Below are positions 7,430 through 14,384 of a stretch of DNA of 14,384 nucleotides, in pieces. A program made the position numbers and the translations under genes. The DNA lies in the NCBI GenBank assembly GCA_964553505.1, contig CAZKKX010000051.1, positions 1 through 14,384 of the forward strand, in the 5' to 3' direction. Each line of letters starts with the position of its first letter. The first letter of the stretch is position 1. The DNA comes from JAENZQ01 sp964553505 (lineage in GTDB: Bacteria; Bacillota; Clostridia; Peptostreptococcales; JAAYPU01). The notes beneath the pieces were generated by a model that saw only the letters and a program-made list of their open reading frames with translations, ran no database searches and had not been told where the DNA came from.

Positions 7430-7999
7430 TTAGATACGGTTTATACTTTTATCAATTTGACTCACCTCCTCCTTGTTTAATGTAATAACACCTGTTTCGT
7501 CACTATATTGAACATCCAAATCAAATTCTTCGGCTATAAATCTTAGTGGTACATAAGTCCTATTTTTGAATATTTTTGCGGGCACATCTATTTCTATTTC
7601 TTTTTCATTTACCGTTACCTTTTTATTGTCAATTAATAGGATTATATGTATTGATTCTTTTTGAATTGATACCATTTGGTCCTTGGGGTACCAAGCCACA
7701 TTTGCCTCCAGACTTTCGGTAACAGCTCTTACAGGAATAAGTGCCCGATTTTCATAAATAATGGGCGGAGTATCAAATTTAAACCTTAATGTTTGAGAAA
7801 CTATTTTTTCTACTAAAATAGCAGTTGCATTATCATATTCTTTTTCAATTTCTGTTCCTAAGTCTTTCAATATTTTCAATTCTCTTTCGGAATAGTCCAT
7901 AATCTGTTCATTCGCCCTGCTGTAGGGGGCAATTGAATTAAAGGGGAAAAAAGTAAAAATAAATAAAAACAGAATTATAATTAGTATTTTTTTTATCAT
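7430..7999 (-). CDS. Secreted copper-amine-oxidase-N-like domain protein, first gene of the tad operon
   Basis: A 189-residue exported protein. Residues 1-29 form a signal peptide (MIKK, long hydrophobic run, probable cleavage after YSRA). A charged segment covers about 30-70. About 74-175 is a copper-amine-oxidase-like N-terminal domain, with paired repeats of the type NRALIPVRAVTESLEANVAWYP and NRTYVPLRFIAEEFDLDVQYSD. In Clostridia and Bacilli this domain is a common extracytoplasmic module with no oxidase activity. No catalytic oxidase domain is present. It is the first open reading frame behind the c-di-GMP riboswitch, with AAGGAGGTG at 8005-8013 five bases from the ATG at 7999. Its place at the head of a Tad operon suggests a wall-side accessory role (inference). 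The function is unknown. Confidence 0.85.
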   Translation of the reverse strand: MIKKILIIILFLFIFTFFPFNSIAPYSRANEQIMDYSERELKILKDLGTEIEKEYDNATAILVEKIVSQTLRFKFDTPPIIYENRALIPVRAVTESLEANVAWYPKDQMVSIQKESIHIILLIDNKKVTVNEKEIEIDVPAKIFKNRTYVPLRFIAEEFDLDVQYSDETGVITLNKEEVSQIDKSINRI

Positions 8000-8013
8000 G
8001 TAATCACCTCCTT

Positions 8014-8055
8014 AAAAATAAAAAATAGCCTCAACCGATAATGGTTAAAGCTATT
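8014..8055 (-). terminator. Riboswitch-controlled leader terminator (attenuator)
   Basis: In the transcript a 13-bp stem with no mismatch and two G-U pairs is formed by 8055-8043 (AAUAGCUUUAACC) and 8036-8024, around a six-base loop. It is followed by UUUUAUUUUU (8023-8014). The U-tract touches the AAGGAGGUG ribosome site at 8013-8005. It lies inside the leader of the tad operon downstream of the aptamer, so it is an attenuator that must be read through for any tad gene to be expressed. Confidence 0.92.
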
Positions 8056-8080
8056 CCATATGCAAATAAATATATTAAAC

Positions 8081-8110
8081 AATTATAATTTAAAACAAAA
8101 AATTATAATT
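8081..8110 (-). repeat. Paired AATTATAATT repeats between aptamer and terminator
   Basis: Two exact copies of the self-complementary decamer AATTATAATT (8081-8090 and 8101-8110) are separated by ten bases. In RNA they can form one AU-only hairpin of 10 bp or more. They lie in the 84-base stretch between the end of the aptamer and the terminator stem, so they may bring the two together or act as a pause site. Confidence 0.7.
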
Positions 8111-8138
8111 TCTCATATATTTTTTCACAAATTAAAAT

Positions 8139-8233
8139 AAAAACTTCGGCGACCCAGCCACCATAGTCTATTGACCTTAGGCCTGTGATTTTGCGTCCTC
8201 ACCTTTCGATAAGTTTGCCAGTATCGGTTTTTT
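8139..8233 (-). ncRNA. Cyclic di-GMP class I riboswitch aptamer (GEMM-I)
   Basis: The minus strand carries the GEMM-I consensus in order. GGCAAAC (8219-8213) is followed by a 6-bp hairpin closed by a GAAA tetraloop, then GGACGCAAA. A second hairpin holds the canonical 11-nt tetraloop receptor halves CCUAAG and UAUGG, and the 3' element GGGUCGCCGA ends it (8155-8146). The position equivalent to Vc2 G20 is G (8219), which favours c-di-GMP over the cGAMP-binding GEMM-Ib variant that has A there. The intercalating adenine of ACGCAAA and the ligand-contacting C near 8149 are also present. An outer helix may form from AAAAAC (8232-8227) and GUUUUU (8144-8139). It lies about 25 nt after the predicted start of transcription, upstream of ten tad-operon genes. 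Confidence 0.95.
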
Positions 8234-8263
8234 ATTATTTAGTTATTTTCAATTTTCGACTTT

Positions 8264-8292
8264 ATTTTATTCTATTTGTCGTAAATTGTCAA
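8264..8292 (-). promoter_or_regulatory. Sigma-A-type promoter of the tad operon
   Basis: On the minus strand a perfect -35 box TTGACA (8292-8287) is followed by a 17-base spacer and a -10 box TAAAAT (8269-8264). Transcription would start near 8257, just before the riboswitch, giving a leader of about 258 nt. This is a near-consensus promoter, so regulation is probably imposed mostly by the leader rather than by an activator. The whole gap 8000-8387 between genes is accounted for by this promoter, the aptamer, the attenuator and the SLH-gene terminator. Confidence 0.88.
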
Positions 8293-8326
8293 TAAATATA
8301 AGAAATTTGTTTGAATTTATTATAAA

Positions 8327-8361
8327 AAAGCGCCGATGTAATGTTTCCACACCGGTGCTTT
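8327..8361 (-). terminator. Intrinsic terminator of the SLH adhesin gene, possibly bidirectional
   Basis: A stem of 13 positions with one mismatch and one G-U pair (AAAGCGCCGATGT against ACACCGGTGCTTT, nine-base loop) lies 26 bases after the stop codon at 8388. The minus-strand transcript ends in UUUUUU. It isolates the adhesin gene from the tad promoter 35 bases further on. The plus strand also shows a T-run after the stem. Confidence 0.9.
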
Positions 8362-8387
8362 TTGTGTAGGCTGTTTCTATTGTATTT

Positions 8388-11300
8388 CTATTGGGATGGA
8401 GTCGGCTTAGGGTTCTGCGTATTGCTTCTTAAGTATGGATAAGTCGTATCATCTATACCCCATACTGTATTAAAGTCCCAACTGCCATATCCTGAAGTTG
8501 GATATGTACTTTTTTGGATTAAGTCGCTGGTTGTTTTACCTATACCTTCTGCAGATGAGGACATATCAGATGTTTCAGTATCCCAATAGGAATTTTGTAC
8601 TGTATTAAAAGAACTTTCACTATGTCCAACTAATCCCCCCGCAATATCAACTCCATCAACACTGCCAACACTGTAGGTCCTTGCTATAGTAGCATTATCA
8701 ATGGAATTTCTTCCTTCAAGTTTGCCAACTAATCCTCCTGTGTTAATATACCCATTTACGTTAGATGTGCTATAAGAATCCGATACAACGTATCTATTAT
8801 AACCAACTAATCCTCCTGTTCCATTGCCCCCTCCGGTAACATTTCCAGTACTATATGAATACCGAATTCTAGCTAAATTATACCCGGCAATGCCTCCAAC
8901 ATTATTACCATTTCCAATTATATTACCTATATTATAGCTAAATTCTATATTTCCGCTATTACGAGCCTCTCCCACAAGGCCGCCTGTATTGTGTCCTTCT
9001 CCCGTTACATTACCTGAATTATTGCTATATTCTATAAGTGATGAATTACTACCCACTATGCCTCCTGTATAATTTCCTGAACCTACTACATCTGCTTCAT
9101 TATTACAATTATCAATAGTTCCGTATATCGTATATCCAACTAATCCCCCTGTATATTCTTCTTCACCTGTAACTGTTCCTGATACCATAATTCCTGCTAT
9201 TATATCTCTCTCAGTATATCCAACTAACCCTCCTGTAAAATTACTCTTGCCGGTTACTATTCCTTCAACAGAACAATCAATAATACGCCCTGCATTAAAT
9301 CCCGCAATGGCACCCGTATAACTTTTGCCAATGATTGAAGCGTTTTCTAATCGCAGATTTATAATTTCTGATGAACCTAAAGCATTGACTTTAGGACTCA
9401 AAACCCCAAACAACCCAACAAAATCATCTGTAGGACGATTAATAGTAAGATTTAAAATCGCATTTCCATCGCCATCTAATGTACCTGCAAAGAATTCATT
9501 ATCTAAATTCGACCAATTATCTCCAATAGGTCTCCATCCTTTTCCATCATTATATTCATCCCCGTCTATACTTAAATAATCTTCCAAATCAATATCGTTA
9601 AAGAGTTTAAAATGTTTATCCGCATGTTCACTTCCAAGATAATTTCTCATATTATTCAAATGCTTGGGTTCACTAATAAGCCATGGATCTATAGAAGTTC
9701 CTGATCCGCCGCCAAACTCTGATTCGGGGATCACAGCATAAGGTATATTATCATCATTTTGCCATAACAAATATGGATAGCTTTCGTCCTCTACTATTGT
9801 CCATATAGTATTGAAGTCCCAACTTGCAGAAGTAAAGATTGTATCCTTCACCATATTTATAGTATTCGTTCCACCTGAGACATCAGATACATTTCCAACT
9901 GCTTCAGATACCTTAGAAATATCTTTATCAAAGAACGAATCAGATATATTTCCATTATTCAAGTGACCTATCAATCCACCTACATAATCATTTCCTGTAA
10001 TAACAGATACGGAATGCGATTTTTCAAGTTCTCCATCACATACACCCAGCAATCCGCCTACATAATCGCTTCCTGTAATATTTCCTGTGGCATAACTATT
10101 TATCACACTGCAATTATTTCCAACTGTACCTACTAAACCACCAGTATATGAATTTCCCCCTGTTACATTCCCTGTAGCATATGACTTGCTGATAGTGCTC
10201 ACATCGCCTGTATTAAGCGGTCCAACTGATCCAGCTAATCCACCTGTACCAGTAATACCTGTTACATCCCCTGTGGCAAAGCAGTTTTCAATACTGCTTG
10301 TTAGTGATTCTCCAACTAACCCTCCAGCATACAAACCCGATTCATTTGTCACATTACTATTGGAGAATGACGATATAATAGAACTATTGTAGCTAAACCC
10401 AACCATGCCGCCAACCCTTCCTTTTTTACCGACTACTATACAATCAGTAAAAGAGTTTGTAATTATCGTTCCATCTCTAATGGCACCTATAAGGCCCCCG
10501 ATATATTTTTCTTCTCCTGTAACATTACCAGTAACAGACACATTATTTATAGTGCTTCCAGCAAAATCATCTCCTACCAATCCGCCTGTATACAACCTGC
10601 CATGTACATTTATGTTTTCAAGTGTAACATTTTCTATCACTGCACCACTTATAAATCCAAACAAACCTACATTGTCAGTTGTTGGTCTGTTAATGGATAA
10701 ATCTTCAATTTTAAAGCCATTACCATCATAGCTTCCCACAAATCTAACGCTTGTGGGCTGTCCTCCTATTGGCATCCAGCTCCATTCACTTAAATCAATA
10801 TTTGCAGTCTGTATAAAATGTTTATCAAGATTACTTCTTACTTGATTTAATTGGCTTGGTGTAGCAACTTCAAAAGGCGAAATTTCCGAGCCTTCTCCGC
10901 CTGCAAATTGTGTCGAATTGCTTTGGAAAATAGCTGTTAATTCCAATGATGTTGCAGGCATTATAAATGTATATGGATTATCTGTGCTTACTTCATCACC
11001 ATTTGCATCAGTCCATTTTACAAACCAATAGTCATCCGGTGGCGTCACTTCGAGAGTTACAGAATCGCCGGATTCATAGTTCCCCTCACCTGTTACTATT
11101 CCATTATTGGCTGAAACAGATAATGGATAGGTTGTTATGTTTAAATCTTCAAAATTAGCAACTATAGTTGTACCGGAAGAGGTCATCGTATATTCAAATG
11201 ATGCCTCGGTACTTATTGCAATTTCGTCTTTTGTCCAGTTTACAAATCCGTAACCTGTATTTGCTGTTGCAGTTAGATTAATTGTGTCCCCTGCCCTATA

Positions 11301-12623
11301 ATTGCCTGAACCTGTTACTACTCCAGCTTCTTGTGGATTTACCTCAAGACTCAAGTTATATCTGGGCGCAGTATGAGATGATCTACCAGAGCCGGTTGAT
11401 ACAGATTGTAAGTTTTCCGGCAAATTCAACTGATATTCAGAATTATTTGACGCTGTTCCTTTTGCATTGATTATTCTGCCTTCATTTACTACTTTAGTTG
11501 TTGTATTTACAGTCATTACTTCTATCAAAGTATCTTTTGATGTGGTTATTTCTATATCTTTTGATTGTTCGTATATTTGTATTTCATTAACTTTGGTCTC
11601 ACCCTGCATGATTAGCTTGACATTTCCTGTTTTTACGTTTATGTTATCAAAAGTACCTTCAAAAATAATCTCCGTATCCTCTGCTTCTTCTGCTACCATT
11701 ACTGTGGCACCTCTATCATGTACCATTACTATACGCAGTTTGCCTTCTGATTTTTGGATAATAATATTCTTAAAGTCACCGCCATTAATATAGATACTAT
11801 CTGATCCTCCACCTTTTATGTAGGTATCTCCTTCAACTATTACATTGTTTAATGCTATTTCACCTTCTCCTACATTTTCCGTTATCGTTAAGTCTCCGGC
11901 AATAGTAATATTTTGTAATTCTACTCCAGGTGCATCTATATGGATATCTCCGTCAAAAACTTTTACTTGACCCTCAATTCCATATTTACCTGACTTATTT
12001 ATTATCCATATATCTTCTTCTAAAGCTCTATCCAAAGATACAATAGCTTCTGCCCTGGTTATTGGATTCAATGGTTTAAAATATCCATCCGGATAACCAC
12101 TCAAATATCCTGCCTCTGATGCTGCACCTATTTGTCCAACATTCCAATTCTGCATTGCTTCAAAATCATCATAGTTTCTTGCATAATCAGGATTGCTTTC
12201 TAAAGTTTTAATATTTGATATTATAATTGCTGCTTCTTGCCTTGATATTGAATTGCTTGGCCTCATTGTTCCATCAGGGTAACCCCCTATATAACCCGCA
12301 GCCTGTGCCTTTTTTATTTCCTTTGAATGCCAATCTGTTTCTAACACATCGCTATATTCTATATTGTTTTCTTCTGTATATCCAAATGCTTTATTAATTA
12401 AAGTAATAAATTCTGCTCTGGTTATAAATTTGTTTGGTCCAAAGCTTCCGTCAGGATAACCTGTAGCCAATCCATTAGAAATCCACTTTGTTATTTCATC
12501 ACCTGCCCAATGTCCTTCTGTATCGTTCGCTTCAATTGCATATGCCGCAGTTGACGACAAAAAAATTAAAAAAACAATTAATAAAGACCATCTAAAAAAT
12601 TTTGAATCTTTGAAAAGTTTCAT
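8388..12623 (-). CDS. S-layer-homology surface protein with two GLUG-repeat cassettes (putative adhesin)
   Basis: A 1411-residue exported protein. Signal peptide 1-29 ends near AYA. Three SLH domains lie at about 36-200, with ITRAE, SISRQE and ITRAE cores and repeated GYPDG. They would bind the pyruvylated secondary wall polymer. Residues 205-400 look like a beta-strand-rich region of short repeats. Two InlB-type bacterial repeats follow at about 424-492 and 498-567 (GNYRAGDTINLTA and GNYESGDSVTLEV). Two GLUG cassettes come at 573-955 and 970-1399, with 8 and 9 GGLVG-type motifs. GLUG repeats build stacked beta structures in adhesins and IgA-protease-like proteins. The start at 12623 has GGAGGT at 12633-12638. 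No sortase motif or protease site is seen. An adhesive role is inferred. Confidence 0.92.
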   Translation of the reverse strand: MKLFKDSKFFRWSLLIVFLIFLSSTAAYAIEANDTEGHWAGDEITKWISNGLATGYPDGSFGPNKFITRAEFITLINKAFGYTEENNIEYSDVLETDWHSKEIKKAQAAGYIGGYPDGTMRPSNSISRQEAAIIISNIKTLESNPDYARNYDDFEAMQNWNVGQIGAASEAGYLSGYPDGYFKPLNPITRAEAIVSLDRALEEDIWIINKSGKYGIEGQVKVFDGDIHIDAPGVELQNITIAGDLTITENVGEGEIALNNVIVEGDTYIKGGGSDSIYINGGDFKNIIIQKSEGKLRIVMVHDRGATVMVAEEAEDTEIIFEGTFDNINVKTGNVKLIMQGETKVNEIQIYEQSKDIEITTSKDTLIEVMTVNTTTKVVNEGRIINAKGTASNNSEYQLNLPENLQSVSTGSGRSSHTAPRYNLSLEVNPQEAGVVTGSGNYRAGDTINLTATANTGYGFVNWTKDEIAISTEASFEYTMTSSGTTIVANFEDLNITTYPLSVSANNGIVTGEGNYESGDSVTLEVTPPDDYWFVKWTDANGDEVSTDNPYTFIMPATSLELTAIFQSNSTQFAGGEGSEISPFEVATPSQLNQVRSNLDKHFIQTANIDLSEWSWMPIGGQPTSVRFVGSYDGNGFKIEDLSINRPTTDNVGLFGFISGAVIENVTLENINVHGRLYTGGLVGDDFAGSTINNVSVTGNVTGEEKYIGGLIGAIRDGTIITNSFTDCIVVGKKGRVGGMVGFSYNSSIISSFSNSNVTNESGLYAGGLVGESLTSSIENCFATGDVTGITGTGGLAGSVGPLNTGDVSTISKSYATGNVTGGNSYTGGLVGTVGNNCSVINSYATGNITGSDYVGGLLGVCDGELEKSHSVSVITGNDYVGGLIGHLNNGNISDSFFDKDISKVSEAVGNVSDVSGGTNTINMVKDTIFTSASWDFNTIWTIVEDESYPYLLWQNDDNIPYAVIPESEFGGGSGTSIDPWLISEPKHLNNMRNYLGSEHADKHFKLFNDIDLEDYLSIDGDEYNDGKGWRPIGDNWSNLDNEFFAGTLDGDGNAILNLTINRPTDDFVGLFGVLSPKVNALGSSEIINLRLENASIIGKSYTGAIAGFNAGRIIDCSVEGIVTGKSNFTGGLVGYTERDIIAGIMVSGTVTGEEEYTGGLVGYTIYGTIDNCNNEADVVGSGNYTGGIVGSNSSLIEYSNNSGNVTGEGHNTGGLVGEARNSGNIEFSYNIGNIIGNGNNVGGIAGYNLARIRYSYSTGNVTGGGNGTGGLVGYNRYVVSDSYSTSNVNGYINTGGLVGKLEGRNSIDNATIARTYSVGSVDGVDIAGGLVGHSESSFNTVQNSYWDTETSDMSSSAEGIGKTTSDLIQKSTYPTSGYGSWDFNTVWGIDDTTYPYLRSNTQNPKPTPSQ
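8427..9716 (-). repeat. GLUG cassette B (residues 970-1399)
   Basis: The second of two homologous cassettes in the SLH protein. It opens with GGGSGTSIDPW, runs through W-PIG and FAGTLDGDGN...VGLFG, carries nine GGLVG-type motifs (the first variant being TGAIAG), and closes with SWDFNTVW...YPYL. The last part matches the end of cassette A (SWDFNTIW...YPYL), showing an internal duplication. Confidence 0.88.
9759..10907 (-). repeat. GLUG cassette A (residues 573-955)
   Basis: The first cassette: it opens with AGGEGSEISPF, then LNQVRSNLDKHFIQTANIDLSEW, W-PIG and FVGSYDGNGF...VGLFG, followed by eight GGLVG-type motifs, and ends SWDFNTIW...YPYL. The layout matches cassette B block by block, although the repeats have diverged in sequence. 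Confidence 0.88.
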
Positions 12624-12725
12624 CTAAATCTTACCTCCATTTATTTTTTTATCTGAAACACATAAGAAAATTATGAATATGAAATGTAATAAGTTTTTTA
12701 ATTTTATCAATTAATTGTTTCTATT

Positions 12726-12749
12726 TATATCACCCTAAGGGGTGATATA
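12726..12749. promoter_or_regulatory. Inverted repeat, candidate operator upstream of the SLH gene
   Basis: A perfect 10-bp dyad (TATATCACCC / GGGTGATATA) surrounds the four-base centre TAAG, about 103 bases upstream of the SLH start codon and 86 bases after the LuxR stop. Neither strand has a U-tract behind it, so it does not look like a terminator. Dyads of this kind are typical binding sites of dimeric helix-turn-helix proteins. The adjacent LuxR-type protein is the natural candidate (inference). A possible -10 hexamer CATAAT lies at 12670-12675, but I find no convincing -35 box with it. Confidence 0.6.
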
Positions 12750-12834
12750 GGTTTAAAATAAAAAAAATAAATAGGGATTTACAAAAAAAAGGTTTTAATA
12801 AATGAAATTGGAAGAATCAAAGCTATTCTTTGAT

Positions 12835-14217
12835 TTATGAGGTAGGTTTTATTCCAAAGACTTTGTATATAAGTTCTTGTCGATTTTTTATATTTAATTT
12901 TTTATATATATTTCTGTTATGAGTTTTTAATGTGTTTTCACTCATGTATAGCATTGCAGCAATAGTTTTATTTGAATTTCCATTAAGTAACAATTCCATT
13001 ATTTCTGTTTCTCTTTGTGTTAATTTAACATCATCAAATACTTTCGCAAAAAGTTCCATATTTGTTTTTGATTTATCTCCTTCTGAATATATCTTTGAAA
13101 ACTCTTCAATCTTATTAAAAATCCATGGAATAATTGATAAAACCATAAAGATAACCGCAACAGCAAAAATAGCTATAAATATTTGATAGCCTTCAACTCC
13201 AGCCATAATCCACTCACCAAAGAGTCCTCCTATAAATATAGCACCTACCATTGCAGTAAACCCAAAACCAAAAAACCTAAATATATTTTTGCTTATACCT
13301 GAAATATCCCCTAAAATAGTAAAAAAGAACAAGTCCAAAAATGCAAAAGAAGCATGTATCAAAGTATCAATTAAGAAGTATCCGGCAAGATTATCACTTA
13401 GGATGGAAAAAGCTAAAAATGCCAAACCCATGAATGACACTCCCAAATAAACAGGTAATTGCCTTTGAAGTCTATCGCCATAATGCCACATAATTAACAG
13501 CACTACTATATAGGGGATATATCGATAAAAAATATAAATGCTTTCATATTTGCTTAGAGATGGATACATCACTTGATACATAAAACCGCCATTAATAAAT
13601 AGTGCGAAAATCAACAGGCAGAAAATCATTATGAAAGATTTTGATAATTTAATTAGATTTTTTTCACTATTAGTGTTTATATCATTTAAGTCTTTCTTAG
13701 TAATAATGAAAGAAAAATATAATGTACCACCCAAAAATAATAAAATAATAAAATATACAAACTTATAATTCAAATTAATAAGAAGGAAATTTGAAAACAC
13801 AAGAATCATATTAGCAATAATTATAGTTATAGCCATAAATTTCATCCTGTTTTTATGATCTATAAAAACAGCATAAGGATAACTCCAACCTAAGATGAAC
13901 ATAGATGAAGAAACCCCAATTATAGAGAAAACAAATGGCCAAAGATAAAAAGGCATAAAAGAGACAAAAAAACTTAAGATTAGGGAAACTGCACATCCAC
14001 TGACAAGCATTTTTCTCCATTGTTCAACTCGTTTAACCCATATACCTAAGGTTAAAAGTCCAAGTGCATGGAAAAGAATAAAAACCATTGGTATTGATAC
14101 ATTAAATTCATTATTTATTAAATATGCGTACATTATAGGACCATTAAAAGGAACAGATAATAACCATCCAAAATATAATCCTAATGATAAACAAATGTAT
14201 ATTTGTATTTTGCTCAT
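12835..14217 (-). CDS. Membrane-bound LuxR-type transcriptional regulator
   Basis: A 460-residue protein. About 380 N-terminal residues form roughly twelve hydrophobic segments resembling a major-facilitator-type transporter. The C-terminus is a LuxR (GerE) helix-turn-helix at about 398-455: LTQRETEIMELLLNG, SNKTIAAMLYMSENTLKTH and NRNIYKKLNIKNRQELI, all diagnostic. Such membrane LuxR proteins occur in Clostridia and Coriobacteria, where several are thought to sense small molecules and act on a neighbouring gene. The ATG at 14217 has AGGTG five bases upstream. The stop at 12835 is followed by the intergenic region with the dyad and then the SLH gene on the same strand, so the SLH gene is a likely target (inference). 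The ligand is unknown. Confidence 0.88.
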   Translation of the reverse strand: MSKIQIYICLSLGLYFGWLLSVPFNGPIMYAYLINNEFNVSIPMVFILFHALGLLTLGIWVKRVEQWRKMLVSGCAVSLILSFFVSFMPFYLWPFVFSIIGVSSSMFILGWSYPYAVFIDHKNRMKFMAITIIIANMILVFSNFLLINLNYKFVYFIILLFLGGTLYFSFIITKKDLNDINTNSEKNLIKLSKSFIMIFCLLIFALFINGGFMYQVMYPSLSKYESIYIFYRYIPYIVVLLIMWHYGDRLQRQLPVYLGVSFMGLAFLAFSILSDNLAGYFLIDTLIHASFAFLDLFFFTILGDISGISKNIFRFFGFGFTAMVGAIFIGGLFGEWIMAGVEGYQIFIAIFAVAVIFMVLSIIPWIFNKIEEFSKIYSEGDKSKTNMELFAKVFDDVKLTQRETEIMELLLNGNSNKTIAAMLYMSENTLKTHNRNIYKKLNIKNRQELIYKVFGIKPTS

Positions 14218-14352
14218 AACAACACCTAATCTAAAAATTATTTCCGATATTTTAGTTAATATTAAATAATCATATCATATATAAGTGTTATAAATGCACC
14301 TTTTTGACATAAAACATCAAATTATTACAAAAAAATTATAATATTTAGAAGT

Positions 14353-14379
14353 AAAAAACACCAGCCTAAAAGCCAGTGT
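14353..14379 (-). terminator. Intrinsic terminator of a gene beyond the right edge
   Basis: The minus strand reads ACACTGGC, a six-base loop and GCTGGTGT (8-bp stem with two G-U pairs, 14379-14358), followed by TTTTTT. It ends a transcript that enters from the right edge. The rest of 14218-14352 is AT-rich upstream sequence of the LuxR gene. I could not pick out a convincing promoter there. Confidence 0.8.
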
Positions 14380-14384
14380 TCGTA

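Noticed and set aside
7430..7999. Enzymatic copper amine oxidase
   Set aside because: Only the N-terminal-like accessory domain is present in 189 residues; no catalytic domain or topaquinone motif.
8139..8233. cGAMP-binding GEMM-Ib riboswitch
   Set aside because: The position equivalent to Vc2 G20 is G at 8219; the cGAMP-specific variants carry A there.
8427..10907. CRISPR-like array or non-coding satellite
   Set aside because: The periodic DNA is explained by GLUG protein repeats in a single intact reading frame; units vary in length and sequence.
12726..12749. Hairpin as a terminator for the LuxR gene
   Set aside because: No U-run follows the dyad on either strand; better explained as an operator.
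12815..12835. 8-bp hairpin (AATCAAAG / CTTTGATT) at the LuxR stop codon as a terminator
   Set aside because: AT-rich stem overlapping the stop codon with no adjacent U-tract; the nearest T-run is about 25 bases further on. Not strong enough to call.

Overview
The window is AT-rich DNA whose genes all lie on the minus strand. It most likely comes from a Gram-positive anaerobe of the class Clostridia. The reasons are strong AGGAGG-type ribosome sites, an S-layer-homology (SLH) surface protein, a secretin-less Tad/Flp pilus operon and a class I cyclic-di-GMP riboswitch. I cannot assign a genus from sequence alone.

Reading in the direction of transcription (right to left): the right edge carries the terminator of an unseen upstream gene (14353-14379). 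Next come a membrane-bound LuxR-type regulator (12835-14217), an intergenic region with a 10-bp inverted repeat that could be an operator (12726-12749), and a 1411-residue secreted SLH protein (8388-12623). That protein carries two InlB-type repeats and two consecutive GLUG cassettes, and looks like a cell-surface adhesin. A terminator at 8327-8361 closes this part.

The second half is one transcription unit. A clear sigma-A-type promoter (8264-8292) drives a leader of about 258 nt. The leader contains a c-di-GMP-I (GEMM-I) aptamer (8139-8233) and an intrinsic terminator (8014-8055) whose U-tract abuts the ribosome site of the first gene. Ten genes follow: a secreted copper-amine-oxidase-N-like domain protein, Flp pilin, TadE, TadG-like protein, CpaB, CpaE/TadZ, CpaF/TadA ATPase, TadB, TadC and a DUF192 protein. 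A terminator at 24-46 lies four bases beyond the last stop codon, so the operon is complete here. It contains no prepilin peptidase and no secretin.

Taken together this is a surface-attachment locus: a c-di-GMP-gated Tad pilus next to an S-layer-anchored GLUG adhesin with its own membrane regulator. The most notable observation is that the riboswitch attenuator governs the whole Tad operon. An 8-nt perfect complementarity between the 5' edge of the aptamer and the terminator suggests a switching mechanism, possibly an OFF switch. The atypical leading gene and the CpaE receiver domain lacking its phospho-acceptor aspartate are secondary points of interest.
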